Shown: positions 10,624 through 22,600, counted from the first letter of the stretch. The stretch: 64,000 bases of DNA from Candidatus Saccharicenans sp. (GCA_026414545.1 JAOAIU010000001.1:1-64000), one strand, 5' to 3'. Program-made: numbers and translations. Notes: a model not told the origin generated them from the sequence alone.

Positions 10624-11116
10624 TTTCCTTTTCCCCTCTTTTCCTCTGTTAACTGGTCAGGCGTCATTCAGGTTTTTTTATTCTTTATTATTTTATGGCC
10701 CAACTAAGAATGCAGTAATAGCCTAGAAATCGCCTCCGTTTCTCCCCCCCACCAGGATAATTCAGGCGCCATCTCCCCCACTTCATTTTTCTCTGGCCCC
10801 GCCCCGTAGCAGCGGAAAGTTGCCGCTGACATATGAAAGAACATTCATATGATAGCCGGTTCAAATTGCCCCGGTCCCGGTTACCGCTCTATTTCAATTT
10901 ATTGGTAATTTCCCGGTCCGGCCTTACTTGATGATCTTAACCATGGGATAAGTTCGACCTTTTTCCACCCGGGACCGCGAATTACTCTTTGCTTTTCCAT
11001 CAGAACAGAAATCAGACCGGCAAAAGGAATACCCTTTCCTCTGAACAGATTTTCCTGTTGTATTTTCATGCCATTTCAGTATATTCAGATTGAATGGACA
11101 AGGAGGGCCTCCAAAC

Positions 11117-11653
11117 ATGATTAAAGAAATATCCGGGGTCATCATCGAATGTGTTACCGGGAACATAGCCGAGCAACCTGATATCACAGCCGTGGTCAAT
11201 GCGGCTAATGCCCGCCTCCAGCCCGGTGGCGGGGTGGCCGGGGCCATTCACCGGGCAGCCGGTCCCGGTTTGGAAGAAGAATGCCGGAAGTACGCCCCGA
11301 TAGAACCGGGTCAGGCTGTGATTACCGGGGGCCACAACCTGCCCAACAGATATGTAATCCATACCCTGGGACCCGTTTACGGGGTGGACAAGCCGGAAGA
11401 AAAACTGCTGGGGGATTGCTACCGCAACTCCCTCCTCCTGGCTGAACAACAGGGAATCGATTCTGTCGCCTTTCCGGCCATTTCTACCGGCGTCTTTCGC
11501 TACCCGCTGGAAAAGGCCACCGAAGTGGCCATCAGGACTGTTCTGGAGATGCTGCCGGGCCTGAAGTCGGTGAAAAAAATCAGGTTCGTCTTGTTCAGCG
11601 ATTCCGACCGCCTGGTCTACGAAGCTGAACTGTCCCGGCTGGCAGGAGGTTAA
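11117..11653 (+). CDS. Macro domain protein (ADP-ribose-binding, MacroD-like)
   Basis: VNAANARLQPGGGVAGAIHRAAG and FPAISTGVFRYPLEKA motifs; ATG at 11117 preceded by AGGAGGG. Confidence 0.95.
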   Translation: MIKEISGVIIECVTGNIAEQPDITAVVNAANARLQPGGGVAGAIHRAAGPGLEEECRKYAPIEPGQAVITGGHNLPNRYVIHTLGPVYGVDKPEEKLLGDCYRNSLLLAEQQGIDSVAFPAISTGVFRYPLEKATEVAIRTVLEMLPGLKSVKKIRFVLFSDSDRLVYEAELSRLAGG

Positions 11654-12039
11654 TCTTTTTAAGACTCTGAACCGTGCCCCTCTTAAATGGCCTAAATTCT
11701 TTCTTAAGTTATAATTAAAGGCGACAAAAAGTTCCGACCGTCCGCCAGCCAACCGGCTTCCTGGCTAATTCGTTGAAAAACCGTTATTTGAAGCGTATAA
11801 TTGATGCCTATTTTACATGAAAACGAGTTCAGGGAATTGGACTTAAAAATAGATGAAGTTGGGTTGCCTCTATAAGTTTATTCCAACCAGAACTCAATTC
11901 GCGTTTAAGACTGCAGAGTCGGGAATAAAGGTTAAAAGAAAAACACGGGAAATGAAATAAAAATGAAGGAAACATTACCTGAGTCAACCCGGAAAAAAAT
12001 TTCAAGGCCACAACCCTGACCTGAAATGAAATAAACCAC

Positions 12040-13320
12040 ATGGACCAGGAAATTAACGAAACCACACCGCAGCTACTCCCCCGCCTTCTGGCTCTGGGCA
12101 AAAAATTCTCCTGGAGGCAGACCTTCCAGGCTCTGAAATATCCCAATTACCGGCTGTGGTTCTGCGGCCAGCTGATATCGGTTCTGGGCTCCTGGATGCA
12201 GATGACGGCTCAGGCCTTCCTCATCTATGAACTGACCCGTTCTCCCGCTTACCTGGGCTATGTGGGCTTTGCGGCCGGTCTACCGACCTGGCTGTTCATG
12301 CTCTATGGCGGAGTAGTGGCTGACCGCTTCCCTCGCCGTCGCATCCTGGTCATAACCCAGGGGGTGATGATGCTGCTGGCCTTCATCCTGGCCGCCCTGG
12401 TCTTTCTCCGCCTGGTTCAGCCCTGGCATATCATCATACTGGCCTTTAGCGCCGGTATAGTCAATGCCTTTGATGCCCCGGCCCGCCAGGCTTTTGTCAT
12501 GGAAATGATTGAACCTGAGGCTCTGACCAATGCCATCGCCCTGAACTCGGCCATGTTCAACACCGCCCAGGCCCTGGGACCAGCCGCCAGCGGAATAATC
12601 TATGCCGCCCTCGGACCGGCCTGGTGTTTCACCATTAATGGCCTGAGCTTCATTGCCGTGATCGTGGCACTGGCCATGATGAAGCTTCGTCCTTTCGTTC
12701 CTCACCAGTCGGCCAACTCAATCCTGCAGGATTTAAGAGAAGGCGTAGAATATGTTCTAAAGCACCCGGCCATACGGGTCTTGATCCTGACCGTGGCCAT
12801 AACTACTCTTTTTGGCCGGGCTTATTTCACCCTTCTTCCCGCCTGGGCGGTCCAGATTCTTCACGGCAATGCTCGAACTAACGGTTTCCTGATGACGGCT
12901 ATTGGTTTCGGAGCCTTGACCGGTTCTCTGTTCATCGCATCTTTCAGCCAGCATCTGTCCCGGGGCAAGCTCCTGACCCTGGGCATGTTCTTATATCCAT
13001 TTTCAATAATTCTCTTTGCCCTATCGAAGCTCTTGCCGCTGTCCCTTCTGTTCCTGCTGATAAGCGGGCTGGGTATGATCATCATTTACAATCTGGCCAA
13101 TGCCCTGGTCCAGATTCAGACGCCTGAAAAAATTCGGGGCCGGGTGATGAGTATCTACAGTCTCGTCTTTTTCGGGCTGATGCCCTTTACCGCCCTGTGG
13201 ATAGGGGCGGCCGCCAACCAGCTGGGGGAAAAGCTTCCGGTTCTGGCCTCGGCTATCATTTTTCTGGTCTACGCCGCAGCGATTTTCATCTTTGAGCGGC
13301 GCCTGATCAGGCTGCGATGA
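12040..13320 (+). CDS. MFS transporter (MFS_3/EntS-like)
   Basis: FRQ-type start QTFQALKYPNYRLWFCGQLISVLGSWMQ and GGVVADRFPRRR loop; about 12 TM segments. Confidence 0.92.
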   Translation: MDQEINETTPQLLPRLLALGKKFSWRQTFQALKYPNYRLWFCGQLISVLGSWMQMTAQAFLIYELTRSPAYLGYVGFAAGLPTWLFMLYGGVVADRFPRRRILVITQGVMMLLAFILAALVFLRLVQPWHIIILAFSAGIVNAFDAPARQAFVMEMIEPEALTNAIALNSAMFNTAQALGPAASGIIYAALGPAWCFTINGLSFIAVIVALAMMKLRPFVPHQSANSILQDLREGVEYVLKHPAIRVLILTVAITTLFGRAYFTLLPAWAVQILHGNARTNGFLMTAIGFGALTGSLFIASFSQHLSRGKLLTLGMFLYPFSIILFALSKLLPLSLLFLLISGLGMIIIYNLANALVQIQTPEKIRGRVMSIYSLVFFGLMPFTALWIGAAANQLGEKLPVLASAIIFLVYAAAIFIFERRLIRLR

Positions 13321-13629
13321 GGCTGCGCTCTTAACTTAAACGATTTTCGGGGATTATAAATTTCAGAGGGCCCGGGAGCATTATTCCATGAGTCTCTTTT
13401 TTGACCTCAGCCAGCAGGTTTACCGCTTCAATCCCATACCACCTGCCCTGTTTTCTGCCGGGCCTGGAAAGTTCGCTGCCCGCTGGAATCGATGATTAAT
13501 TGAGCCGGCGGGGCAAAGGTCAGTTTATCCTTTATTCTTCAGGTCAGGATTCTTTAAGAAAGACCCTGGTCTTAATTCAACCCAACGAGTACCCGCCCGG
13601 CATAAACATAAATCCAGACAGCGTCTGAC

Positions 13630-14709
13630 TCAGAATTCTTTCAACTCCACCAGCTCATACTTCTGGCTGCCCAGCCCTATCTTCTCTCCGTAAGCCAACT
13701 GAACGGACCAATCGATGTTGTAACCCTGCTTGAAGGCATCCTGGCCGCAAGATTTGATCACCAGGTCAATCGAGGCACGGTCCACAGCTACCGGGTCAAG
13801 AGAACCAACTATGCCCACGTCTTCCGCTATGGCCGGCTGGTTCTTGGCCATGCAGTCGCAGTCCTTGGTAACCTGCAGGATGAAATTCAAGAAACAGATT
13901 TTCCCCTGGAAATGGTTCTTGACCGAAAGGGCATATTCCGCCATTTTTTCCTGCAGCCGGCGTGAATCCTCATCCCATTTCATCTTAACCGCGCCATACT
14001 TGCAGACGACCAGACACTCCCCGCAGCCAATACACTTTTCGTCATCGATCATCACATAACTTTCAGCCTGGATAATAGCCTCGGCCGGGCAGTACCTGAG
14101 GCAGACTCCGCAGTTCCGGCACTGCTTGGCATTCACCCTGGGATGAACGACTGAATGCTGGTCCAGCTTGCCGGCCCGGGAGGCGCAGCCCATACCCAGG
14201 TTCTTGATAGCTGCCCCCACTCCGGTCTGAACATGCCCGGTAACATGGGTCAAACAGAGCATGGCATCCGAGTGAAGGAAGGCACTGGCTATCCGCGAGG
14301 ATTTTATCCTCTGGCCCTGCACCCTTACCTCCGACTTTTCTCGGCCAACCAGGCCGTCGGCAATTATTACCGGTATCCTGACCACCTCCGGGGTAAATCC
14401 GTGCTCCCAGGCCAGCCGGATGTGGTCCACCGAATTAGACCGGTTACCGACATAGAGCGTATTGCTGTCGGACAGAAAAGCCCTATGGCTCTTCTTCAAA
14501 ACCTCGTCGATGATGCCGGTCAACCAACGAGGTTTGATGTACCCGGTATTATTCTTTTCACCAAAATGAATCTTTAGGGCCACAAAATCTTCCGGCTGGA
14601 TTTTTTCGTTCAGACCAAGGGCCAGGTAGACAGCCCTGGCTTTCCTGGAGATCAGGTCAGCGTTCTCGTGGCGTTTGGCCTTGATAAGGTACACTTTGCT
14701 TTTCATCAT
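13630..14709 (-). CDS. DUF362 domain 4Fe-4S binding protein
   Basis: N-terminal DUF362-like sequence plus two ferredoxin motifs CRNCGVCLRYCP and CIGCGECLVVC. Confidence 0.92.
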   Translation of the reverse strand: MMKSKVYLIKAKRHENADLISRKARAVYLALGLNEKIQPEDFVALKIHFGEKNNTGYIKPRWLTGIIDEVLKKSHRAFLSDSNTLYVGNRSNSVDHIRLAWEHGFTPEVVRIPVIIADGLVGREKSEVRVQGQRIKSSRIASAFLHSDAMLCLTHVTGHVQTGVGAAIKNLGMGCASRAGKLDQHSVVHPRVNAKQCRNCGVCLRYCPAEAIIQAESYVMIDDEKCIGCGECLVVCKYGAVKMKWDEDSRRLQEKMAEYALSVKNHFQGKICFLNFILQVTKDCDCMAKNQPAIAEDVGIVGSLDPVAVDRASIDLVIKSCGQDAFKQGYNIDWSVQLAYGEKIGLGSQKYELVELKEF

Positions 14710-14799
14710 ATAACCTCAATTGATTTTATTGGCGACCGGAACCTGAAGACAGGCCGAGCGGCCAGGCCGAATTCCGGTCTCAGGACATTATTAACCTAT

Positions 14800-15951
14800 C
14801 TATCTTACCAGAAGAGAGCGGACAGTTTCCACACCATCGCCCAGGGTAAAGGGATAGCCCAGATTAAGGAGAGTTTTCTCTATGGCATCGAAGGCAAAGA
14901 TGATCTGTTCCCTGGTCAGGTTGCCCATGTGGCCCAGGCGGAAAACCTGCCCGGCCACCGGACCGAGCCCGCCGGCTACCACCACCCCGTTCTCATAAAG
15001 CTTCCGCCTGAAGTTTAAATCATCCAGGCCCTCAGGATACCGGACCACCGACAGGGTGGAGGCCAGACAGGTCTCGTCCGTAAATATCGAAAAACCGAGC
15101 GAACCCAGACCGCTGCGGATTACAGAAGCAAAGCGCTCGTGCCTTTCAAACCTCTTTTCCAAACCCTCTTCCAGAACGATCCTGGTTGCCTCGTAGAAGG
15201 CTCTGATTTCGTTAACACAGGGAGTCGAAAAATACTTATTGGGATTTTCCATGACTGGGAGCCAGCGCATTATATCGGCATAATAGGCTTTGACCCGGTG
15301 AAGCTGGCGGCGTTTTTCCATTGCCCGCTGGGAAAAAATATCTATGGCCAGCCCGGGAGGAGCACCCAGGCATTTCTGGGCAGCAGTGAGGATGACATCG
15401 ATTCTCCAGTCATCCATTCTCTCTTCAATTCCTCCGGTGGCGCAGACTCCATCCACCACGAACAGCGCGTTCGGAGCCGCCTGGTGAATAACCTCAGCAT
15501 ATTCCCGGACGGGGGCACAGGCCCCGGTGGCCGTGTCCACGTGGGTACAGACCACCACCTCGTACCTGTGTTTTTTCAGTTCAGCTGCCAGCTCTTCTGG
15601 TGTCACCACCCGGCCCCACTGGCTTTGCAACAGGTGATACTTGATTTCAAAAGCTTCGCAGATTTCGGCCATTCTGTTTCCAAAATAGCCCTGAGATAAG
15701 ACCAGCACTTTATCCGAATTACCGGTAATGTTAAGCAGAGCGATTTCCATGGCCAGGGTGCCGGCCCCGGCGATGATAAAAGGCTGTCCGCTCGAGGTAA
15801 AGACGATTTTTTTCATATTTTCCAGGGCAGCACCAAACTCCTTTTCCATCTGGGGACTTATATGGGAGACCGTAGGCTGGGCCAGGGCTTCCAGAATACG
15901 TTCCGCTACCGGACTTGGTCCGGGAATTAAGAGAAGTTTTTGTTCTTTCAT
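14800..15951 (-). CDS. Class V aminotransferase (alanine/serine-glyoxylate type)
   Basis: IPGPSPVAERILEALAQPTVSH start, VDGVCATGGIE, TAAQKCLGAPPG (PLP lysine). Confidence 0.93.
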   Translation of the reverse strand: MKEQKLLLIPGPSPVAERILEALAQPTVSHISPQMEKEFGAALENMKKIVFTSSGQPFIIAGAGTLAMEIALLNITGNSDKVLVLSQGYFGNRMAEICEAFEIKYHLLQSQWGRVVTPEELAAELKKHRYEVVVCTHVDTATGACAPVREYAEVIHQAAPNALFVVDGVCATGGIEERMDDWRIDVILTAAQKCLGAPPGLAIDIFSQRAMEKRRQLHRVKAYYADIMRWLPVMENPNKYFSTPCVNEIRAFYEATRIVLEEGLEKRFERHERFASVIRSGLGSLGFSIFTDETCLASTLSVVRYPEGLDDLNFRRKLYENGVVVAGGLGPVAGQVFRLGHMGNLTREQIIFAFDAIEKTLLNLGYPFTLGDGVETVRSLLVR

Positions 15952-16132
15952 CGGTCTTTCCTTCTGGTGTCGCTTTTTCTTTTAACATATCATTTTTCTT
16001 CAGCTGGAAAAAATTTTCAACCGGGAACTGCTGGACATTCAGATTCTCAGGATAAAAAAAAGCTGGTAGCAGGCCCTCTCCGGCCGATTGCCCAAATTGC
16101 TTTTCCTTTCCGACGGACTATTGTGTTATCAT

Positions 16133-17854
16133 ATGAAAAAATTTTTTCTGGAGTGCAAGATGCGGAAAATATCCAGCCCCATTCTGGTTCTTTATGTCAC
16201 CATCCTGACGGCCATCCTGGCCGGTTTGACCGTCCCCGGCTGCCAGAAACAACCGCCGGTCAAGGCCAGCCTGGTCATCACCGGCAAGATTTTCACCGGC
16301 CTGGACTCACCGGCATTTGTAGAAGCCCTGGCCGCGGCTGATGGTAAAATTCTGGCCACCGGCTCCTGGAAGGAAATCAAGAAATACCTCGGCCCGGACA
16401 CCAGGCTCATAGAACTTAAGGAGGGCGTGGCCATTCCCGGGCTGATAGACGCCCACACTCATTTTTCCTCGGGAGGGCGGTCGCTCATCGAGCTAAGCTT
16501 TCGCGGGGTTGACTCGGTGGAAAAAGTCCAGCAGCTGGTAGCCGAAAAAATCAAGGAGCTTCCGCCCGGCGCGGCGGTCTTCGGCCGGGAATACGACCAT
16601 ACCCTATTTCCCGGCCAGAAATGGCCGACCAAAGAAGACCTGGACAAGGTTTCACCCGAGAATCCGGTGGTAATCCGGAGAGTCGACGGTCACTCGGCCT
16701 GGCTCAACAGCCTGGCCCTGAAAATTTCTGGCATTGACCAGAAGACCAGAGACCCGTTCGGCGGGGAAATCGTCCGCGACCCCAGGACCGGTGAGCCAAC
16801 CGGCATCCTGAAAGAATCGGCCATGGCCCTGATAAAAGTCCGGTCTGAGGTCAAATCCACTCCAGAGGAAGATATACTCCGGGCCCTTAACCACGCCCGG
16901 AAGCTTGGTCTGACCGGTGTTCATGCCGACGTCGGCCTGCGGGAGCTGGAAATTTATAAAAAGCTCAATTCCGAGGGCAGGCTGACCCTCCGCGTCTACG
17001 CCTGGCTCCCCATCGAAGGCATTGACGAGTACATTAAGATGGGCCTCCGTCAGGGGCAGGGCGACGACTACCTGAAGGTTGGGTTTCTCAAAGCCTTCAT
17101 CGATGGCACCCTGGGCTCCGGCACCGCCCTGATGTTTGAACCCTTCGCCGATGACCCGACCAAATCGGGCCTGCCACAATACCCGGAAGAATTTTTCTAC
17201 GAGCTTCTGGAAAAGGCCTATGCCCATGGCTTTCAGGTGGGCACGCATGCCATAGGCGATAAAGGAGTTAACTGGGTCCTCAACGCGGTGGAAAGAGCCC
17301 GGCAAAAACATGGTCAGAAAGACTTGCGCTTCAGGATAGAACATGCCCAGGTGATCAGGCCGGAAGATTTCCCTCGCTTTAAGGAACTGGGAGTCATCGC
17401 CTCCATGCAACCGACCCACTGTACCACCGACATGCGCTTCTGCGAAATCCGGGTGGGGAAAGAACGTTCCAGATATGCTTACGCCTGGAGAACACTGCTG
17501 GACAACGGCGCTGTCCTGGCCTTTGGTTCTGACTGGCCGGTGGAGCCGCTCGACCCGCGCCGCGGGCTATATTCCGCCGTCGCCAGGAAGAATATTGAAT
17601 TTGACTTTCCTGAAGGCGGTTGGTTCCCCGAGCAGAAATTGACCCTGGCCGAAGCCATCAAGTACTTCACCTGGGGTTCGGCCTACGCCTCCTTTGAAGA
17701 AAACCTGAAAGGCACTCTGGAACCCGGGAAGCTGGCTGACCTTACGGTCTTCGGTCGCGATATTTTTTCGCTGGAACCGAAGGAGATTCTGAACGCCCCG
17801 GTGGCCTACACCATTGTTGGCGGAAAGGTAGTCTATGAACAACTGCAGAAATAA
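16133..17854 (+). CDS. Amidohydrolase family lipoprotein (YtcJ-like)
   Basis: VPGC lipobox-like; IPGLIDAHTHFSSGGRS, GTHAIGDKGVNW, RIEHAQV, FGSDWPVEPLDP motifs. Confidence 0.92.
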   Translation: MKKFFLECKMRKISSPILVLYVTILTAILAGLTVPGCQKQPPVKASLVITGKIFTGLDSPAFVEALAAADGKILATGSWKEIKKYLGPDTRLIELKEGVAIPGLIDAHTHFSSGGRSLIELSFRGVDSVEKVQQLVAEKIKELPPGAAVFGREYDHTLFPGQKWPTKEDLDKVSPENPVVIRRVDGHSAWLNSLALKISGIDQKTRDPFGGEIVRDPRTGEPTGILKESAMALIKVRSEVKSTPEEDILRALNHARKLGLTGVHADVGLRELEIYKKLNSEGRLTLRVYAWLPIEGIDEYIKMGLRQGQGDDYLKVGFLKAFIDGTLGSGTALMFEPFADDPTKSGLPQYPEEFFYELLEKAYAHGFQVGTHAIGDKGVNWVLNAVERARQKHGQKDLRFRIEHAQVIRPEDFPRFKELGVIASMQPTHCTTDMRFCEIRVGKERSRYAYAWRTLLDNGAVLAFGSDWPVEPLDPRRGLYSAVARKNIEFDFPEGGWFPEQKLTLAEAIKYFTWGSAYASFEENLKGTLEPGKLADLTVFGRDIFSLEPKEILNAPVAYTIVGGKVVYEQLQK

Positions 17855-18170
17855 GAAAACCTGAACGGTTCGCCGAATAAGCGCCCAGGCTCGGTTATCT
17901 AGAAATTATTGAAATTTACCTTCTGCTACGCTTATTAATGTTCAGGGCGGAAATAAACACATAACTCCTCCCGATCACCGTCAGTTTGAATTGAAAACTG
18001 GAACCAAGGAACAGGCTGGTGGTCGAAGATCTGATCAACTACCGTTCCCGGCCGCCGGCGGCAGGGCCTGATTCTTTTCAATGCGGCCGTTACGACCAGG
18101 AAAAGCCTCCAAGGCTTAGAGGTTTATTAGAACGCTTCCCTAAGGCGATTAGCCAAGCGGCGACTGGTTT

Positions 18171-18800
18171 TTACCCGAGAATCAGCGGTTGTATTCTCTC
18201 CCTTAATTCGTCGAAGGTCGCCACCAACTCCGCTCCTTCCAGGCCGGCTGGAGTCATCGGGCTCTTCAGAATAAATACCAGGTCGATGCCGGCTTCCCGG
18301 GCGGCTAGAAGGTCATAGTTGGTATCTCCGACCACCGCTGTTTCACCGGCCCTGACTCCAAAGTGTTCCATAACTTTAAGAAAGGGAGCCCCGGCCGGTT
18401 TATGCCAGCCGCTTTCCCGGGTTAGAACCAGGTCAAATTGCAGTTCAAACTTTTCCAGCAGGTGGCGGGTATTGTCCAGGCTGTTGTTGGTAACCAGAGC
18501 TTTGTTCACCCCCGCCGCCGTCAGCCAGTCCAGGAATTCCCTGACCCCCTCCTTCAGCACTGAATTTTCGGTCTGCTGCCTTTCGTGCCTCTGCAACAAA
18601 GCATATTTCTCGGATTTCTGGGGGTCGGGCAGGCTGTCAAGATAGGCCAGAATAGAGCCGGCCGGAACGCCCAGTTCCTTTCTTATGGCCGGCCAGTCAT
18701 AGCTGTTCTCCACCACCGTGCCGTCCAGGTCAAAGATTACCAGCTTCAGATTCATATTCATTTCTATGATAATGTTAACCGGCGCCGCCACGGAATTCAA
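18171..18800 (-). CDS. HAD family hydrolase (phosphoglycolate phosphatase-like)
   Basis: VIFDLDGTVVEN, VTNNS, VVGDTNYDLLAAREAG motifs. Confidence 0.92.
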   Translation of the reverse strand: MNSVAAPVNIIIEMNMNLKLVIFDLDGTVVENSYDWPAIRKELGVPAGSILAYLDSLPDPQKSEKYALLQRHERQQTENSVLKEGVREFLDWLTAAGVNKALVTNNSLDNTRHLLEKFELQFDLVLTRESGWHKPAGAPFLKVMEHFGVRAGETAVVGDTNYDLLAAREAGIDLVFILKSPMTPAGLEGAELVATFDELRERIQPLILG

Positions 18801-18917
18801 CCTGAGACAATGCCAGCCTGCCGGTTGACCCCAAAATTAAAAAAAGAAGCAATTGACTATCTTCCGAAAATTTTGTAAATAATTGTTTATGATGTGAATA
18901 ACGAAGGGAGGTAGCGC

Positions 18918-19172
18918 ATGGGCAAATACTTAGCCATCTTCCTGGGCATAGTAGCCATGATTGCCGGTCTTTACCTGGTGATTTTTGTCTGGTGGAGAGA
19001 ATTTTACGAGCTGGTTTTTGGTTTCATACCCCCGATTCTGTTTTTCGGGGGACTGATTGCCATCATCGCCGGCATTTCCAGCATCAAGGATTCTATCAGG
19101 CAGAAAAAGCTGGAAGCTGAAGCTGCGGCCCTTCAGGAAGAGCAGAAGACCGAAGAAAAGAAAGCCGAATAA
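18918..19172 (+). CDS. Small two-TM membrane protein with charged C-terminus
   Basis: GGGAGG RBS, ATG, two hydrophobic segments, EEQKTEEKKAE tail. Confidence 0.7.
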   Translation: MGKYLAIFLGIVAMIAGLYLVIFVWWREFYELVFGFIPPILFFGGLIAIIAGISSIKDSIRQKKLEAEAAALQEEQKTEEKKAE

Positions 19173-19238
19173 TTCCTTCCGAAGATAACTGGCTCAGTAT
19201 TCTGGAATTATCCATAGATATTTATTAGAATCTCTATT

Positions 19239-19673
19239 GTGAATGCTGTTATCGGGTTGGTTCTTTCCTTCCTTTTGACCATAATCAACCAGTTTAACTC
19301 TTCCCTGGAGGGAGCCTTCCTGCAGAATGACCCGGCCAGACTGGAGCGGTTGCTGCCGCTTAACACCCCGGTGCTAATCACCCTGCCCGAGCCCTTTCAG
19401 GTCTCCGACTTTTTTTCCCGCCAGCAAGCTTTCCAGATCATGAGAAAGCTCTTCCAGCATACATCCACCCTGGAATTTTTTATTGACCAGGAGAATCAAC
19501 CCGTCCTCGACCGGAAAGGGGCCATCATCCAGGCCAGATGGTCAACGGCCGACAGGCGTGACGGCCGCAAGTACCTCTTCCGGCTTTACTTCTACGTTTT
19601 TCCGGAAAAGATTGACGGGCCCAAAGACCTTAGCGGATTGAAGATCAGGGAAATCAGAGCTGAAAAGCGCTAG
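19239..19673 (+). CDS. Exported small protein, possibly NTF2-like, upstream of the NtrY-like kinase
   Basis: GTG start, hydrophobic N-terminus; stop codon directly abuts the ATG at 19674. Confidence 0.7.
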   Translation: MNAVIGLVLSFLLTIINQFNSSLEGAFLQNDPARLERLLPLNTPVLITLPEPFQVSDFFSRQQAFQIMRKLFQHTSTLEFFIDQENQPVLDRKGAIIQARWSTADRRDGRKYLFRLYFYVFPEKIDGPKDLSGLKIREIRAEKR

Positions 19674-22600
19674 ATGAAACAACCAAGAATTTTCGCCAGC
19701 TGGAGGAAAGCCCCCGGCAGCAGGTTGCTGTTGCTGGGCGGTAGCTTCTTCCTCCTGGGTCTGGCTCTGCTGGTCGCTTCCAGCTTCCTCCTTAAGAGTC
19801 GGGCCGTCCAAGGCGAAACAGAAATTCTGCTCGGTCTTAGAAATGGGGCCAACCTCATCAGAAATGAATTCTCGACGCTGGTGAACCTCCTGGAAAAAAG
19901 GCAAATTCAATTTCAGCAAAACTTGGCCAGCCTGAAGCCAGAAGAAATTTTTGCCTTTTTTCAGAAAGCTGGCCTGGAGACCGCGGTCGAGGGCGTGTCC
20001 TGGCTGGACAAAGACCTGACCCCGCTGCTCTGGCTGGGGAATGTGGCCGACCTCCGGCGCCTCATAAAAGGCTGGCCGGAGAGTTCCGGCCGGTTTTTGC
20101 AGGCCAGCTTTATCATCCAGGACCGGGCTTCCTATTTCCTGGTCCGGCTGTTTCCCGTCGACCGGGACCGGTACCTGGCCCTGTTTGAACTGTTAGCTTT
20201 CCAGCCCCAATTCCAGTCAGCCTATTTGAAAGAATTCATCAGGCTTGAATCTGTGCCCGGAACCGGAGCTGATATAAACTTCTGGGACTACGAGCAGGAT
20301 ACTGAAGCTCTGGCTCGTTTTTTCTCCAGGACCAAGGATGAATACCTCAGCCAGCAAACCGAAGAAGTGGAAATCCGAACGCTATATTTCCCGTTGCGCA
20401 ATGAGCAGGAGCAAATTCTAGCCACCGTCACTCTGAACTCGCTCCAGCTGCAGCGCCAGCGCTTCGCCCTGCCGGCTTTTTTAAGAATCCTGGCCATAGC
20501 GCTGGCCATCATCGCCTTTATCCTTTTTACCGCCTGGCTGTATCGGTCAAATCTCAGGAGTCAAAGAACCAGATGGCTGGCCTGGTTATTGACTGCAGGC
20601 GGCCTGGCCATCATCAGGATACATCTTAGCATCCTGGCCAGAAATTACCCGGCCTCGGGCTGGAAAGCCTTCACCCCGGAAAAGCTGGGCCTTGACTTTC
20701 CTTTAGGGCTGGCTGCCTCCCCGGCCGACCTTTTTATCAGCAGCCTGTTGTTTTTCATCCTGGTTTATTTAACCTTAAGAATTTTTGTCGCCGGGTTCCT
20801 TAACAGCTTCAGACTGGAAACATCCTGTGCTCCTGATTCGCGCCTTCCAGTCATCCGCGGAATAATTCTGGCTGTCTGCTCAGTTATTTCAATAGTTGCC
20901 CTGTCTTTGTTTATCAGAGAAGTTGTGAACAACTGCAACCTCAACCTGTTGAGCTTCAACCTGAACCTGTCCTCCCTGCTCATCTACCTGAGCTTGTTCC
21001 TGGTCACGTCCGGCCTGCTGTTTCCGGTGGTTTTGTTCTCCAGGCAGATAGTGCCCGGCCTGCACCACCAGCCCCTATCGCTGGCCGCCTGCCTTCTTGC
21101 CGGCCTCCTGGTCCTCCTGTTCTTATCTCGCCAGCTGATTGATTTTGGACTGGCCACAGTGCTTATTCTCTTTCTTTTCTGGATGCTGCTGACTGCCGTT
21201 TCTACTTTTAACTGGAGAACCTGGGCTCTTTCCGCCGCCTGTCTGCTGCTCATTTCCGGTCTCAGCTATTCCTTGCTCAGAGAATTTACCGAAGCCAAAA
21301 CCAGAAAGCTGACAGAAAATGTCCTGGTCCACCTGGTCGCATCCCAGAAGACCTGGGCCGACATGGCCCTGCGGCAATCGTTCAGCGAGTTGCAGAAAAG
21401 GTCGAGAGAGCTTTTTAGCTATTTCAGAAACCCAGCCGACCCCGAGCTGGCCCGTCGGCTCTGGAACCTCACCCTGCTGGCCCGACTGAACTGGAATTCC
21501 TGCCTTTATCTTCAGAGCCGGGACCTGAAATTGCTATCCTCCTTCGGGCTCAACCTGCCGGTCTTTGCCGAGCAAACCAATGACCTGCCTTTCTCTCTCA
21601 ATCCGACCATCGAGGAACAATACCTCGACATTCTCGGCCGGGAAAAACATTTTCTGGTCGGCTACCAGGATTTTAGGGACGCAGAGGGCCAGGGCGGCCG
21701 TCTGGCTATCTGGGTCAGTCTGGACCCCGAGTTGTTGCCATTCTTCTATTCAGCCAACCCTTACTTTGAGCTCTTGCGACTGAATACCCTCCCCTCCCTT
21801 CAACATTTCCCCGTCAGTCTGGCCATGTTTGACAGCCAGGGCCATCTGCTATTTGCCCAGAACCAGCCGGGATTTGCTTTACCCCCGGATATTCAGAAAA
21901 AAATCAAAGCCTCTTCCTCCGGCCTGTGGAGCCGCTTCCGGGCTGGCCAGGACCTTTTTCGGGCTTTTTTCATCACCCTTGATGATGGCAATACCTACGT
22001 TTTTTACCGCCAGGAAAAGTCGTGGCGGCGGCAGTTTACTGATTTTTTGAAAATTTTCTTTCTCCTGTCCATTTTCCTGGCCCTGGGCTTGACCCCGCGA
22101 GTCTTCAAGCAAGGATCATGGCAGATTTCCGGTCGCTCTTTTTCCTTTCGTGTTTACCTGGCCTTCCTGGTGACCGGGTTGGTGCCCCTGTTCTTTTTCA
22201 TCTTTTTTAGTCAGACGGTGGTGTCCAGACTGTTTGCCGACCGCTTCGTCCAGGAAGCCACCAGCCGGGCCTATTTTGCCCGGAGCATTCTGCATGATTT
22301 TATCAGCCTGCAGGAACAGAATGAACAGCCGGCAACCGAAATGCCAGAAGACCTGGTTTTCTGGATAAGCAACACCCTCAACAATGATGTCAACCTCTTC
22401 AAGAACGGACGGTTACTGTCTTCCAGCCGGAGGGAATACTTTGAGACAGGTTTACTTTCAGAAATGCTGGACGGTGAGGCTTATTTCAGGTTGACCTATC
22501 AGAACCAGCCCCTGGTTCTCAGCCGCAAATCTTTCGGTCGTTATTCTTACCAGACGCTGACCGTCCCCTACCGCTACCGCCAGGAAGTTTATTTTCTCAA

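Noticed and set aside
13337-13480. Minus-strand frame ending WYGIEAVNLLAEVKKETHGIMLPGPLKFIIPENRLS*, faintly like a LacI-type C-terminus
   Set aside because: Too short and ambiguous to call a pseudogene without a search.
16652-17419. 255-aa minus-strand ORF
   Set aside because: Antisense shadow of the amidohydrolase gene.
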